Assembly (NCBI GenBank): GCA_038211615.1
Contig: JBBQVL010000005.1
Coordinates: 1 to 64,000 of the forward strand
DNA: 64,000 nt
Direction of reading: 5' to 3'
Origin: DASWJZ01 sp038211615
GTDB lineage: Bacteria; Pseudomonadota; Alphaproteobacteria; Rhizobiales; Afifellaceae
Position numbers and translations under genes: made by a program. Below, piece by piece: positions 1 to 8,226 of this stretch; within the stretch, counting starts at the first letter, position 1, and each line of letters opens with the position of its first letter. The notes under the pieces were generated by a model that ran no database searches, was not told the origin of the DNA, and saw only the letters and a list, made by a program, of their open reading frames with translations.

Positions 1-1
1 A

Positions 2-103
2 AAGGTCCATCTAGCGCGCTATCGACTTTGGCCGGACGACCTGGGCCGTATCGCCTTCGCTCTTGCGGGCGCACGTTCAGAACTCTCTTCCAAAATCGAC
101 TGA
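2..103 (+). CDS. C-terminal fragment of an unidentified protein
   Basis: The window opens inside an open frame whose last 33 codons run to a TGA at 101-103. The residues (ending in SSKID) have ordinary protein composition and the codons are G/C-rich at third positions, so this is plausibly the tail of a real gene on the same strand as cspA. No motif is visible and I cannot identify the family. The frame is only about 100 bases long, so chance openness in G+C-rich DNA cannot be excluded. Confidence 0.35.
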   Translation, partial: KVHLARYRLWPDDLGRIAFALAGARSELSSKID

Positions 104-166
104 GCCGGACAGGCGCAAGGAAAGCGCGCCTGTTCAACGTGCAGACCGTTATGAAAAGGAACTACC

Positions 167-376
167 ATGAGAACGGGCACCGTTAAGTTCTACAACAGCC
201 AGAAGGGCTTTGGATTCATTCAGCCGGACGACGGCGGCAAGGATGTCTTCGTCCATGCGACCGCGCTCGAGCGCGCTGGCCTGCGCGGCCTCGTCGAGGG
301 CCAGAAGATCGGCTTCGACGTTGAGACCGACCGCCGCAGCGGCAAGGACGCCGCCTCGAACCTGCAGCAGGTCTGA
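167..376 (+). CDS. cspA: Cold-shock protein, CspA family
   Basis: A 69-residue single cold-shock domain that binds single-stranded RNA and DNA and acts as an RNA chaperone in the cytoplasm. Both nucleic-acid-binding motifs are present: RNP1 as KGFGFI at about residues 15-20 and RNP2 as DVFVHAT at about 26-32. Length is normal for the family. AAGGA lies 8-10 bases before the ATG. Alphaproteobacteria carry several csp paralogues, so the family is certain but whether this copy is cold-induced cannot be told. It sits on its own 88 bases upstream of infA. Confidence 0.95.
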   Translation: MRTGTVKFYNSQKGFGFIQPDDGGKDVFVHATALERAGLRGLVEGQKIGFDVETDRRSGKDAASNLQQV

Positions 377-463
377 GTTCTTCTGACGACGGACACCAAG
401 TCCCGTCTGTGCTATATGGCCATCGCCGCGAGGCGGTGGCTTAACGCATCAAAAAGGTAGCGG

Positions 464-751
464 ATGGCGAAGGAAGAGCTGATCACCCTGGAAGGGCTCG
501 TAACCGAGCTTCTGCCCGACGCGCGCTTCCGCGTGCAGCTCGACACCGGCCACACGATCGTCGCCTACACCGCCGGCCGGATGAAGAAGCACCGCATCAA
601 GACGCTCGCCGGCGACCGGGTGACGGTCGAGATGTCGCCCTACGATCTGGAAAAGGGCCGCCTCGTATTCCGCCACAAGGACGAGCGCGCCTCCGCCCCG
701 AATCCGAACGGCGCCAAGGCGCCGCCGCGCCGGCCTTTCCGCCGCCGCTAA
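464..751 (+). CDS. infA: Translation initiation factor IF-1
   Basis: A 95-residue S1/OB-fold protein that occupies the ribosomal A site during initiation. Residues 1-70 follow IF-1 closely (MAKEE start, LLPDARFRVQL, GRMKKHRIKTLAGDRVTVE, SPYDLEKGRLVFR). The family is normally 72 residues. This one has about 23 extra C-terminal residues, very basic and proline-rich (ending PFRRR), as in a second IF-1 type common in rhizobia. The ATG is preceded by AAAGGTAG. The extension could add RNA affinity, which is inference. Confidence 0.92.
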   Translation: MAKEELITLEGLVTELLPDARFRVQLDTGHTIVAYTAGRMKKHRIKTLAGDRVTVEMSPYDLEKGRLVFRHKDERASAPNPNGAKAPPRRPFRRR

Positions 752-875
752 GGCGATCGGGCGAATTCTGGGACAATTCTGCAACGGGTTGCAGGCAATT
801 TCGCAGCGACCTTGCAATATGCAATCATTTACGTCTTGACTCTTGATGCGCTATGTAACTAGCGATTCGCGCTTG

Positions 876-896
876 GCGCCCCCGCTGTGGGGGCGC
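876..896 (+). terminator. Perfect 8-bp GC hairpin after infA
   Basis: GCGCCCCC at 876-883 pairs with GGGGGCGC at 889-896 across a 5-base loop. Only a short TTAT follows, so it is a weak intrinsic terminator by the usual rule. It lies between infA and the unrecognised gene pair and could insulate the two, or sit in the 5' leader of the gene at 924. Confidence 0.4.
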
Positions 897-923
897 TTAT
901 GATTCTTGACCATCGGAGAGCAA

Positions 924-1136
924 ATGAGCAGCTCGGATGAGGCCGATGTGAAAATCGCAGGCCAAATCGATTTCAACGGTGTTGCCGTTGAACTTGACAT
1001 GAGCGTGCGCGACAAAAACGACGGGCTGAAGTCGCAAGAAGCAACCTGGCTTGAGCGGGCCAGCCTGCACGACGCTGACACGTCAAAATCGGAGGTTGAG
1101 TTTTTCAAAGAGTTGCGCGACAGATTACAAACATAG
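924..1136 (+). CDS. Small acidic protein of unknown function
   Basis: A 70-residue protein starting MSSSDEADVK and ending in a charged helix (EVEFFKELRDRLQT). The ATG at 924 is chosen over the TTG at 906 because GGAGAG stands at a good distance before it. There is no signal peptide, membrane segment or recognised motif. Base composition is lower in G+C than the flanking housekeeping genes. The next gene starts 25 bases downstream on the same strand with its own good ribosome binding site, so the two are probably co-transcribed. I do not recognise the family. Confidence 0.6.
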   Translation: MSSSDEADVKIAGQIDFNGVAVELDMSVRDKNDGLKSQEATWLERASLHDADTSKSEVEFFKELRDRLQT

Positions 1137-1161
1137 CGCTCACATCACACTGAGGTGAAAT

Positions 1162-1617
1162 GTGCCAGTCGTTGGGAGGACGACTGCGGAGATTTCCGCG
1201 CGTGCGGATTACTTCCTTCGCCGTCTAGAGGTTCAAAGGCAAGCTGAGGCATTCCAGGACCTTGATGTTTCTTATCATCAAGGCATCGGTGGTGTGCTTG
1301 CGGAAGTTTATTTTGCGCTGACAGATGCCTTCAAGGCCCTCTATTTGGCTCCAGGAAGCCTTACCGAGCCCAGAAAAGTAGCGGCATTGACATGCGCAAC
1401 TATTGCTGTAGTGAAGCCGCTGCGTCCGGTAACATCAACTGTCGATCGAATTGAGTACCTTTACATAAATCCCATGTTCGCAATGCGATGCGCCTGTGAT
1501 ATTGTAGAGCATCCTTTTGCGCGTAGAGCTTTCGACGAGAGGCGTCGGTTTTGCAGGGCTCTGATGGACTGCACGCTTCCAAGCCGACGCCATGATCGCC
1601 GACGCAAATTCAAATGA
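1162..1617 (+). CDS. Unknown protein, probably frameshifted near 1564
   Basis: GTG start at 1162 with GAGGTG before it. The frame gives 151 residues with no recognised motif. The last stretch from about 1567 turns abruptly basic (RRHDRRRKFK), whereas the next frame is open from 1565 to the TGA at 1748-1750 and reads like ordinary protein (for example MIADANSNDG, RAFLNMLVTRFE). Skipping one base near 1564 would give a coherent product of about 195 residues. So this is either a pseudogene, an assembly error or, less likely, a recoding site. Composition is lower in G+C than the neighbours, suggesting acquisition. Partner of the small gene at 924. Confidence 0.5.
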   Translation: MPVVGRTTAEISARADYFLRRLEVQRQAEAFQDLDVSYHQGIGGVLAEVYFALTDAFKALYLAPGSLTEPRKVAALTCATIAVVKPLRPVTSTVDRIEYLYINPMFAMRCACDIVEHPFARRAFDERRRFCRALMDCTLPSRRHDRRRKFK

Positions 1618-1881
1618 TGGCGTAATTTCTGGAGCGTATTCTCTGAACTTGGCTCGTCCAGATCGTGCTTTTTTGAATATGCTGGTCACTCGCTTCGAAA
1701 TTCTGGAACAACAGAAAATCTATGTGAACGGTCAGCCTCAATCACAATGAGGCTAGGCTTTGCATAACAGCCTGTAGCTCTAGAGTTCGTAAAGCGCCTG
1801 CCGCGAAGGCGGAATTGTGCTTTCCCCGGCTTGCGCGAATCGCGGCGAGCCTCCAGATTGTGATTCCCTGAAACAATTCGG

Positions 1882-1895
1882 AAGGAGGTGATCCA
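1882..1895 (+). other. 14-base site complementary to the 16S rRNA 3' end
   Basis: AAGGAGGTGATCCA is the exact reverse complement of the universal 16S tail (TGGATCACCTCCTT). GGAGG is 7 bases before a GTG at 1896 that opens only a 29-codon frame. It is either an unusually long Shine-Dalgarno sequence or, read on the minus strand, a relic of a 16S gene end. No other rRNA sequence is visible around it. Confidence 0.55.
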
Positions 1896-2036
1896 GTGTC
1901 TCATTGTCATTACCCGCGGTCACGAAATTCGCGGACCTGGATCCTTGCCACGTCTTGGGCCTCTGACGGGATCCGCGCCGGCTAGCGTTCGATCTGGCCG
2001 GTACCGGTCGCAGTTTCGACCACGGACCGACAATGG

Positions 2037-2062
2037 AAGGGCCGCCCCAAGGGGCGGCCCTT
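2037..2062 (-). terminator. Strong inverted repeat downstream of the PepSY-like gene
   Basis: AAGGGCCGCCCC at 2037-2048 is the perfect complement of 2051-2062, a stem of 10-12 pairs. On the minus strand it stands about 30 bases after the stop codon of the gene at 2093-2395. The following tract (CCATTG) is not U-rich, so it is a plausible but imperfect intrinsic terminator. Confidence 0.5.
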
Positions 2063-2092
2063 CGCCGTTTCGGGTGCGAGCAGCGGACGCGA

Positions 2093-2395
2093 TCAGTCGT
2101 CGATCTCGAGGACCTGGCCGGTCTCGTGATCGATGCGCATCACGATGTCCTCGCCGGTCACGTCCTCGCCCTTGACCTTGAAATTGCCGTCCCACATGCG
2201 GACGTCGACCTTCCGGACGACGGCCATGCCGTGCATCATCGCGATCTGCGCCGCATCTTCCACGCCGAGCGGACGGTAGGGGGCGGGATTCATCATCACG
2301 ACGGGCGGCGGCTCCGGGATGATGTATTGCGCGAGCGCCGCTGCCGGCGCGAGCGCGAGGCCCGCGACGAGCGCGGAACGTAGGAAATTGGGCAT
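2093..2395 (-). CDS. Secreted PepSY-like small protein
   Basis: 100 residues. The start at 2395 is chosen because a signal peptide follows directly (MPNFLRSALVAGLALAPAAALAQ-type, cleavage after ALA-Q near residue 23) and GGAG lies 8 bases upstream. The mature part has a proline-rich linker, then a C-terminal pattern WDGNFKVKGED...VMRIDHETGQVLEID that resembles the beta-strand repeat of PepSY-type domains found in periplasmic inhibitor or sensor proteins. It follows hemW on the same strand with a 96-base gap. The fold assignment is inference and the function is unknown. Confidence 0.75.
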   Translation of the reverse strand: MPNFLRSALVAGLALAPAAALAQYIIPEPPPVVMMNPAPYRPLGVEDAAQIAMMHGMAVVRKVDVRMWDGNFKVKGEDVTGEDIVMRIDHETGQVLEIDD

Positions 2396-2490
2396 CGGTC
2401 GAACTCCAGACTGGATTGGGAGGACGGGCTTCTCAGCCCACGCGGTCAACTGAGCCGGATAATCATGGTTCCCCTGTGGCGGGGGCGAAT

Positions 2491-3663
2491 TCAGGCCGCG
2501 AGGTCGGCGACGACCGAATCGAGCACCAGCCAGCCGTCGAGCGTGGTCCGCAGGCGTCCGTCGTTGGCGGATTCGATCAGCCCATGCTCGCGCAGGAATT
2601 CCAGCCGCGCCGGCGAGAAGCTGCGCCCGCTCATCTCGCGATAGCGCTCGCGCGGCACGCCCTCGCGCAGGCGGAGCCCCATCAGCAGCATCTCGTCGGC
2701 GGCCTCCTCCAGCGTCAGCGCCTCGTCGGTGACGAGTCCGTGGCCGCTCGCCTCGACCTTCGCCAGCCAGTTCTCCGGGTGCTTCTCGCTCATCGTGGCG
2801 CGCTTCGTGCCGTCGAGGGTGATGCGCCCTTGCGCGCCGGGCCCCGCGCCGACATAGTCCCGGTAGCGCCAGTAGGTGAGGTTGTGACGCGATTCCGCGC
2901 CGGGCTTCGCGTGGTTGGAAATCTCGTAGGCCGGCAGGCCGTGCGCCCCGGCGATCTCCTGCGTCAGCGTATAGAAGTCGGCGGCGAGATCGGGGTCCGG
3001 CACGCTGAGCTTGCCGGCCTGTGCGAGGCGGAAGAAGGTGGTGTCGGGCTCGAGCGTGAGCTGGTAGAGCGAGAGATGATCGGCGGCCATGCCGATCGCC
3101 GTCTCAAGTTCCGCCCGCCACGCATCGAGCGTCTGGCCGGAGCGCGCGTAGATCAGGTCGAAGGAGAGGCGGGGGAACGTGGCCCGCGCAAGCTCCACGG
3201 CGCGGCGCGCCTCCGCCACGTTGTGAATGCGCCCGAGCGCCTTCAGCGACGGATCGTCGAGCGCCTGCACGCCGAGCGACAGCCGGTTGACGCCGGCGGC
3301 GCGGTAGCCGCGAAAGCGCTCCGCCTCGACGCTTCCCGGATTGGCCTCGAGCGTCACTTCCGCATCGGGCGTGACGGACCACAGTTTCGCGATCGTTTCG
3401 AGCACGGTCGACACCGTCGCCGGCTTCATCAGCGAAGGCGTGCCGCCGCCGAGGAAGATGGAGGTCACCGTGCGGCCGGGCGTCAGCGCGGCGAAATGCC
3501 GAAGCTCGCGCGACAGCGCGGCGGCAAAGCGCTCCTCGTCCGGCGGCTGGTGACGGACATGGCTGTTGAAGTCGCAGTAGGGGCACTTCGCCGCACAGAA
3601 CGGCCAGTGGACGTAGATGCCGAAGGCGGTGGCGCTCTCCGGGACTTCGATCTGCGGGTTCAT
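2491..3663 (-). CDS. hemW: Radical SAM heme chaperone HemW
   Basis: 390 residues, normal length. It is a cytoplasmic radical-SAM protein related to oxygen-independent coproporphyrinogen oxidase that binds heme and hands it to target proteins. The cluster-binding cysteines are C23, C27 and C30 (CAAKCPYC). The next position is DF rather than the fourth cysteine of true HemN, which marks the HemW branch. LGGGTPS and the HNLTYWRYRDYVGAGPGA segment are also typical. Its ATG overlaps the rdgB stop (ATGA at 3660-3663), so it is translationally coupled as the last of rph-rdgB-hemW. Confidence 0.95.
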   Translation of the reverse strand: MNPQIEVPESATAFGIYVHWPFCAAKCPYCDFNSHVRHQPPDEERFAAALSRELRHFAALTPGRTVTSIFLGGGTPSLMKPATVSTVLETIAKLWSVTPDAEVTLEANPGSVEAERFRGYRAAGVNRLSLGVQALDDPSLKALGRIHNVAEARRAVELARATFPRLSFDLIYARSGQTLDAWRAELETAIGMAADHLSLYQLTLEPDTTFFRLAQAGKLSVPDPDLAADFYTLTQEIAGAHGLPAYEISNHAKPGAESRHNLTYWRYRDYVGAGPGAQGRITLDGTKRATMSEKHPENWLAKVEASGHGLVTDEALTLEEAADEMLLMGLRLREGVPRERYREMSGRSFSPARLEFLREHGLIESANDGRLRTTLDGWLVLDSVVADLAA

Positions 3664-4301
3664 GGCTCGGCCAGAAGGCGCCGCGCAAGCAGCTGGAACG
3701 CCCGCGCGCGGTGTGACAGCGCCTCGCTCTGTCCGGGACGCCAGCCGTGCTTCTCTTCCGCCCTCATCTCGCCGAACGTCCGCGCATGACCGTCGGGAAG
3801 GAACATCGGGTCATAGCCGAAGCCCTGGTCGCCGCGCGGCGGCCAGACGAGGCTGCCATCGACGCGGCCGGTGAAGGTCTCGGTCTCGCCATCCGGATGC
3901 GCGAGCGCCAGGACCGCGATGAAATGCGCGCGGCGCCTCTCCGGCGTCGTTGCGCCCTTCGCTTGCAGCGCGTCCTCGACCTTCTGCATCGCGAATGCGA
4001 AATCCTTCGCCGGCCCCGCCCAGCGCGCCGAATAGATTCCCGGGTCGCCGCCGAGCGCATCGACGACAAGACCGGAATCGTCGGCGAGCGCGACGAGGCG
4101 CGCCGTCCCGGCCGCGGCCCTCGCCTTCAGCAGCGCGTTCGCCTCGAACGTGGTCCCCGTCTCCTCCGGCTCGGGCAGGCCGAGCTCGCCCGCCGATTTC
4201 ACCGGGATGCCGAACGGCTTCACGAGATCGACGATCTCGCGGACCTTCCCGGCATTGTGGCTCGCCACGACGATCGGGCCGGGCGCCAGGCGGATCGCCA
4301 T
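3660..4301 (-). CDS. rdgB: RdgB/HAM1 non-canonical purine NTP pyrophosphatase
   Basis: 213 residues. It hydrolyses dITP, ITP and XTP to monophosphates and so keeps deaminated purines out of DNA and RNA. Family hallmarks are SHNAGKVREI near the N terminus, FEANALLKA, ALADDSGLVVDALGG, and the C-terminal SHRARAF. The start at 4301 (MAIRLAPG) gives the usual length. The open frame extends further upstream, but that part overlaps rph and is not conserved-looking. It begins 8 bases after the rph stop and overlaps hemW by 4 bases. Confidence 0.96.
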   Translation of the reverse strand: MAIRLAPGPIVVASHNAGKVREIVDLVKPFGIPVKSAGELGLPEPEETGTTFEANALLKARAAAGTARLVALADDSGLVVDALGGDPGIYSARWAGPAKDFAFAMQKVEDALQAKGATTPERRRAHFIAVLALAHPDGETETFTGRVDGSLVWPPRGDQGFGYDPMFLPDGHARTFGEMRAEEKHGWRPGQSEALSHRARAFQLLARRLLAEP

Positions 4302-4309
4302 GCGCGTAT

Positions 4310-5023
4310 TCAAAGCACGGCGAGCTTTTGCAGGTCGACGAGCCGCGCGATGCCCCGCCGCGCCAGCGCCAGCAGGCTCGTGAACTGCTCCTCGCTGAAG
4401 GGCGCGCCCTCGGCCGTCCCCTGGATCTCCACGATGCCGCCCGATCCGGTCATGACGAAATTCGCGTCGGTGTCGGCGCCGGAATCCTCGGCGTAGTCGA
4501 GGTCGAGCGTCGGCGCGCCGGCGATCAGCCCGCAGGAGATGGCGGCGACATGGTCGCGCAGCACGTTCTCGCCGATCATGTTGCGCATCTTCATCCAGGC
4601 GAGCGCGTCGTGGAGCGCCACCCATGCGCCGGTGATCGCGGCTGTGCGCGTGCCGCCGTCCGCCTGCAGCACGTCGCAATCGATGGCGATCTGGCGCTCG
4701 CCGAGCGCCTTCAGGTCGACGACGGCGCGCAGCGAGCGGCCGATGAGCCGCTGGATCTCCAGCGTGCGGCCGCCCTGGTGGCCCTGCGTCGCCTCGCGGC
4801 GCATGCGCTCATGCGTGGCGCGCGGCAGCATGCCGTATTCGGCCGTCACCCAGCCCTTGCCGCCGCCGCGGAGCCAGCTTGGCACCTGCTCTGCGAGGCT
4901 TGCCGTGCACATGACGTGCGTGTCGCCGAAGCGCACCAGGCACGAGCCTTCCGCGTGCTTGGCGATGCCGCGCTCCAGCGTGACCGGGCGGAGTTCGTCG
5001 AGGGCTCGCTTTGAGGGTCGCAT
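4310..5023 (-). CDS. rph: Ribonuclease PH
   Basis: 237 residues, matching the E. coli length of 238. A phosphorolytic 3'-5' exonuclease that trims tRNA 3' ends. Recognised by the MRPSKRALDELRPV start, CTASLAEQVP, the GWVTAEYGMLPRATHER segment with phosphate-binding basic residues, and QADGGTRTAAITGA. First gene of the rph-rdgB-hemW unit. It is divergent from hrcA with 154 bases between the start codons, the usual order in rhizobia. Confidence 0.97.
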   Translation of the reverse strand: MRPSKRALDELRPVTLERGIAKHAEGSCLVRFGDTHVMCTASLAEQVPSWLRGGGKGWVTAEYGMLPRATHERMRREATQGHQGGRTLEIQRLIGRSLRAVVDLKALGERQIAIDCDVLQADGGTRTAAITGAWVALHDALAWMKMRNMIGENVLRDHVAAISCGLIAGAPTLDLDYAEDSGADTDANFVMTGSGGIVEIQGTAEGAPFSEEQFTSLLALARRGIARLVDLQKLAVL

Positions 5024-5177
5024 TGCGGATTCCGGGGACTTCAGGGCTTGAGCGGGCGTGTTAAGCTGGCGAAAGTCGGCGGTAAAGCGGAGACTTGTCA
5101 TTGGAGCGGCCGGTCTCGATATCCGAAGCCGGAGGAAAAGTCCGCCGGAGGGCCAGTTTGAGAGGATTGCGAACGCC

Positions 5178-6236
5178 ATGCGCGCCGATGGGCTAGCCGC
5201 TCTCGACAACCGCTCGCGCGAAATATTCCGGCGCATCGTGGACTCGTATCTCGCGACGGGCGAACCCGTCGGCTCGCGCAATGTCAGCCGCATCCTCGCC
5301 ACGACGCTCTCCCCCGCCTCGGTCCGCAACGTCATGGCGGACCTGGAGGACATGGGGCTGATCTACGCCCCGCACACGAGCGCCGGCCGGCTGCCGACCG
5401 ATTTCGGCCTGCGCTTCTTCATCGATACGCTGATGGAGGTCGGCGACCTCTCGATGGAGGAGCGCCAGCGGATCGACCACGAGGTGAACAGCGTCGGCAA
5501 CCTGAATTCGGTGGAGGCGGTGCTGTCGGACGCCGGGCAGATGCTCTCCGCGCTGTCGCGCGGCGCCGGCGTGGTGGTGGCCGCCAAGCAGGACATCCGC
5601 GTGAAGCACGTGGAGTTCGTGCGCATCGAGCCGACGCGCGCGCTGGCCGTGCTGGTCGCCGAGAACGGCGGCGTGGAAAATCGCATCATCGAGATTCCGC
5701 GCGGGCTTCCGACCTCGGCGCTGGTCGAGGCTGCGAACTACCTGAACGCCCATTTCCGCGGCAGGACGCTCGCCGAGGCGCGGCTCGATCTCGAGCGGCA
5801 GCGCGAGGACCGCCGCCACGAGGTCGACAAGCTCACCGAGCGGGTGATCGACGCCGGCGTCGCCACCTGGTCGGGAACGAGCGGCGATTCCGCCACGCTC
5901 ATTGTGCGCGGCATGTCGAACCTGATCGGCGACGTGAAGGCGCTGGAGGATCTGGAGCGGGTGCGGCTGCTGCTCGACGACCTGGAGAGCAAGAAGGACC
6001 TCGTGCAGATCCTGGGCCTGGCGGAGCAGGGCGAGGGGGTGCGGATCTTTATCGGCTCGGAGAACAAGCTCTTTTCGCTCTCCGGCTCCTCGCTCGTGGT
6101 GGCGCCGTTCCGCGACTCTGCCGACAAGGTGGTGGGCGTCCTCGGCGTCATCGGCCCGACGCGGCTCAACTACGCGCGTGTCGTGCCGGCGGTGAACTAT
6201 ACGGCGCAGCTCGTCACCCAGCTTCTCGGCCGCTGA
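5178..6236 (+). CDS. hrcA: Heat-inducible transcription repressor HrcA
   Basis: 352 residues from the ATG at 5178, the start that fits the family (LAALDNRSREIFRRIVDSYLATGEPVGS). An N-terminal winged helix recognises the CIRCE inverted repeat, followed by a GAF-like C-terminal domain. Conserved blocks include SPASVRNVMADLEDMGLI and HTSAGRLPTD. grpE follows after 63 bases. I searched by eye upstream of hrcA, grpE and dnaK and found no CIRCE sequence, so its target is probably groESL outside this window. Confidence 0.96.
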   Translation: MRADGLAALDNRSREIFRRIVDSYLATGEPVGSRNVSRILATTLSPASVRNVMADLEDMGLIYAPHTSAGRLPTDFGLRFFIDTLMEVGDLSMEERQRIDHEVNSVGNLNSVEAVLSDAGQMLSALSRGAGVVVAAKQDIRVKHVEFVRIEPTRALAVLVAENGGVENRIIEIPRGLPTSALVEAANYLNAHFRGRTLAEARLDLERQREDRRHEVDKLTERVIDAGVATWSGTSGDSATLIVRGMSNLIGDVKALEDLERVRLLLDDLESKKDLVQILGLAEQGEGVRIFIGSENKLFSLSGSSLVVAPFRDSADKVVGVLGVIGPTRLNYARVVPAVNYTAQLVTQLLGR

Positions 6237-6299
6237 CCCCGCATGGGTTGATTTTCCGCGCCGGAGCCTCGATATCGGCACTGAAACCGCACCACCTGA

Positions 6300-6977
6300 A
6301 TGATGATGATCGAGGACGATCCGAAAAGCCCGGCCCCCGACGCCGATCCCGCTGCCCAATCCGCGCCTGACGCCAGGTCCGCGGGCGAGGCGAAGGGCGC
6401 CAGCCCGTGGTGGGAGAACCCGGATGCGCCGCCGCCGCCCGACCCGGCGGCGGAGATCGAGCGGCTGGAGGCTGAAAAGGCCGACCTGACCGAAAGGCTC
6501 ATCCGCCTCGCGGCCGACACGGACAACCTCCGCAAGCGCACCGAGCGCGAGCTGACGGATGCGCGGAAATACGCGGTGACGAAATTCGCCGGCGACATGC
6601 TGGTGGTCGGCGACAACCTGCGGCGCGCGCTGAAGGCCGTGCCGGCGGAGCGGCTCGAATCGGGCGACGATGTGCTGAAGGCGCTGTCCGAAGGCGTGCA
6701 GGTGACCGAGCGCGAGATGGAGCGGCTGCTCGAGCGGAACGGCATTACCCGGATCGCCGCGACCGGCGAGCGGTTCGATCCGCACCGCCACCAGGCGATG
6801 TTCGAGATACCCGACCCGGCCAAGCCGGCCGGCACGGTCGTCGAGGTCGTGCAGGAGGGCTACCAGATCGGCGACCGGGTGCTTCGCGCAGCGCTCGTCG
6901 GCATCTCCAAGGGCGGCCCCGCGCCGGAGGCGAAGCCTGCCGCCGCGACTGCCGAGACGATTACGCCCGGCGCCTGA
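6300..6977 (+). CDS. grpE: Nucleotide exchange factor GrpE
   Basis: 225 residues. It releases ADP from DnaK. It shows a disordered acidic/proline N terminus, a long coiled coil (about 55-100, with RLIRLAADTDNLRKRTERE) and a C-terminal beta domain ending in the typical EVVQEGYQIGDRVLRAALVGIS. Three consecutive ATGs (6300, 6303, 6306) could start it, and there is no clear ribosome binding site to choose. It probably shares a transcript with hrcA, and works with dnaK/dnaJ 2.4 kb downstream. Confidence 0.95.
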   Translation: MMMIEDDPKSPAPDADPAAQSAPDARSAGEAKGASPWWENPDAPPPPDPAAEIERLEAEKADLTERLIRLAADTDNLRKRTERELTDARKYAVTKFAGDMLVVGDNLRRALKAVPAERLESGDDVLKALSEGVQVTEREMERLLERNGITRIAATGERFDPHRHQAMFEIPDPAKPAGTVVEVVQEGYQIGDRVLRAALVGISKGGPAPEAKPAAATAETITPGA

Positions 6978-7088
6978 GAAAACCCGATCCCGCCCGCGGC
7001 GGGGTCACGGCAAGTTGACGCTCGCGGTCTCTTGCTTCGCAGCCACTGCCTCGCAACCATGCGTGCGCGTTTATGCAGGGAGGGCGCG

Positions 7089-7469
7089 ATGGCCGAACAT
7101 GGGACGTTCTACTGGAACGAGCTGGCGACCGGCGACGTGAAGACAGCCAAGGCGTTCTACAAGAAGACGCTTGGCTGGAGCTTCGACGGGATGAAGAACC
7201 CGCAGGGCGGTACTTACTGGATGGCGAGGTCGGGCGAGAAGATGGTCGGCGGCATCTTCGACACGACCGGCACCGACATGGCGAAGCTGCCAGAGCACTG
7301 GTTCTCCTATATCGCGGTCGACGACGTGGACAAGCGCGTCGCCAAGGCGAAGAAGGCCGGCGCGACGGTGATGCGCGAGCCGTTCGACGTTCCGGGCATC
7401 GGCCGCATCGCGGTGCTGAAGCAGCCGGGCGGCGGCATGGTCGGCTGGATGACGCCCGCACCGATGTAG
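7089..7469 (+). CDS. VOC (glyoxalase-fold) family protein
   Basis: 126 residues with one vicinal-oxygen-chelate domain: GTFYWNELATGDVKTAKAFYKKTLGW at the start and GGMVGWMTP at the end match the subgroup often annotated as glyoxalase/bleomycin-resistance or hydroxylase-like. AGGGAGGG stands before the ATG at 7089. The substrate cannot be inferred. Metal ligands of true glyoxalase I are not obvious. It is followed by pyrE on the same strand. Confidence 0.85.
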   Translation: MAEHGTFYWNELATGDVKTAKAFYKKTLGWSFDGMKNPQGGTYWMARSGEKMVGGIFDTTGTDMAKLPEHWFSYIAVDDVDKRVAKAKKAGATVMREPFDVPGIGRIAVLKQPGGGMVGWMTPAPM

Positions 7470-7543
7470 TTTCAGGTCGATGCAGGACGGGAAAGCCATT
7501 TCGGCCTCTTGACCCGGCGGTCGCGCTGCCATTCCTAGCCGGC

Positions 7544-8107
7544 ATGCAGGACCGGCAAAAACTTCAGGACATCATCAGGCGGCGCTCCTTTCGTGAGAAG
7601 GGGGCGTTCCAGCTCGCCTCCGGGCGGATGAGCACGATCTACTTCAACCTGAAGCCGACGATGCTCGATCCCGAAGGGGCGCGGCTGATCGGCGCGGCGC
7701 TGGCCGAGAAGACCGTCTCGCTCGGCGGCCAACTGGTCGGCGGACTGGAGATGGGCGCGGTGCCGCTCGTGGCAGTCGCGGCGGCGATGAGCGCGGTGGC
7801 AGGCCGGCCGGTCGCCGCGATCTTCGTGCGCAAGGCGGCGAAGGAGCACGGCACGCAGAGCCTGATCGAGGGGCTTGCCGAAGGCGAGAGCCTGGCGGGA
7901 AAACGAGTCGTCGTGGTCGAGGACGTCACCACGACCGGCGGCTCGGCGCTGAAGGCGGTGGCGGCGCTGCGCGCTGCGGGTGCGGTCGCCGAGCACGTCG
8001 TCACCGTGGTCGATCGCGAGGAGGGCGCGACCGAAGCCTTCGCCGCGGCGGGAATTGCGCTGCATGCGCTGTTTCGCAAGAGCGAGTTCGCGAACGACCT
8101 GCCTTAG
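7544..8107 (+). CDS. pyrE: Orotate phosphoribosyltransferase
   Basis: 187 residues. It converts orotate and PRPP to orotidine monophosphate in pyrimidine synthesis. The PRPP-binding motif is VVVVEDVTTTGGSA near residues 120-135, and the catalytic loop region carries RKAAKEHGT. Other typical blocks are FQLASGRMSTIYFNLKP and ADPEGARLIG-like helices. The ATG at 7544 is the only sensible start for the family. The open frame running further upstream overlaps the preceding VOC gene. Confidence 0.93.
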   Translation: MQDRQKLQDIIRRRSFREKGAFQLASGRMSTIYFNLKPTMLDPEGARLIGAALAEKTVSLGGQLVGGLEMGAVPLVAVAAAMSAVAGRPVAAIFVRKAAKEHGTQSLIEGLAEGESLAGKRVVVVEDVTTTGGSALKAVAALRAAGAVAEHVVTVVDREEGATEAFAAAGIALHALFRKSEFANDLP

Positions 8108-8226
8108 ACCAGCAGACAAAGGCCCGCTGCGAATTGCCTTTACCATTTCCGGGCAAGTCGAAGCGTTTCCGCTTGCCAGCAATCCGGCCCGCGTCTAACG
8201 CAGCCTCGGGCTTTTCGGGAGATTCC

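Larger units (their letters stand above)
1751..2092. other. Intergenic stretch without a convincing gene
   Basis: About 340 bases with no supported gene. It contains a long Shine-Dalgarno-like or 16S-tail-like site (1882-1895), a possible 29-codon frame behind it (1896-1985, GTG start, rich in Arg and Ser and unconvincing), and the hairpin at 2037-2062. Nothing else is recognised. Confidence 0.5.

Noticed and set aside
2416..3789. 457-codon plus-strand frame opposite hemW
   Set aside because: Antisense shadow. hemW has the radical-SAM motif and a 4-base overlap with rdgB.
5024..5177. CIRCE element upstream of hrcA
   Set aside because: Searched for the TTAGCACTC-N9-GAGTGCTAA pattern before hrcA, grpE and dnaK. 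No acceptable match.
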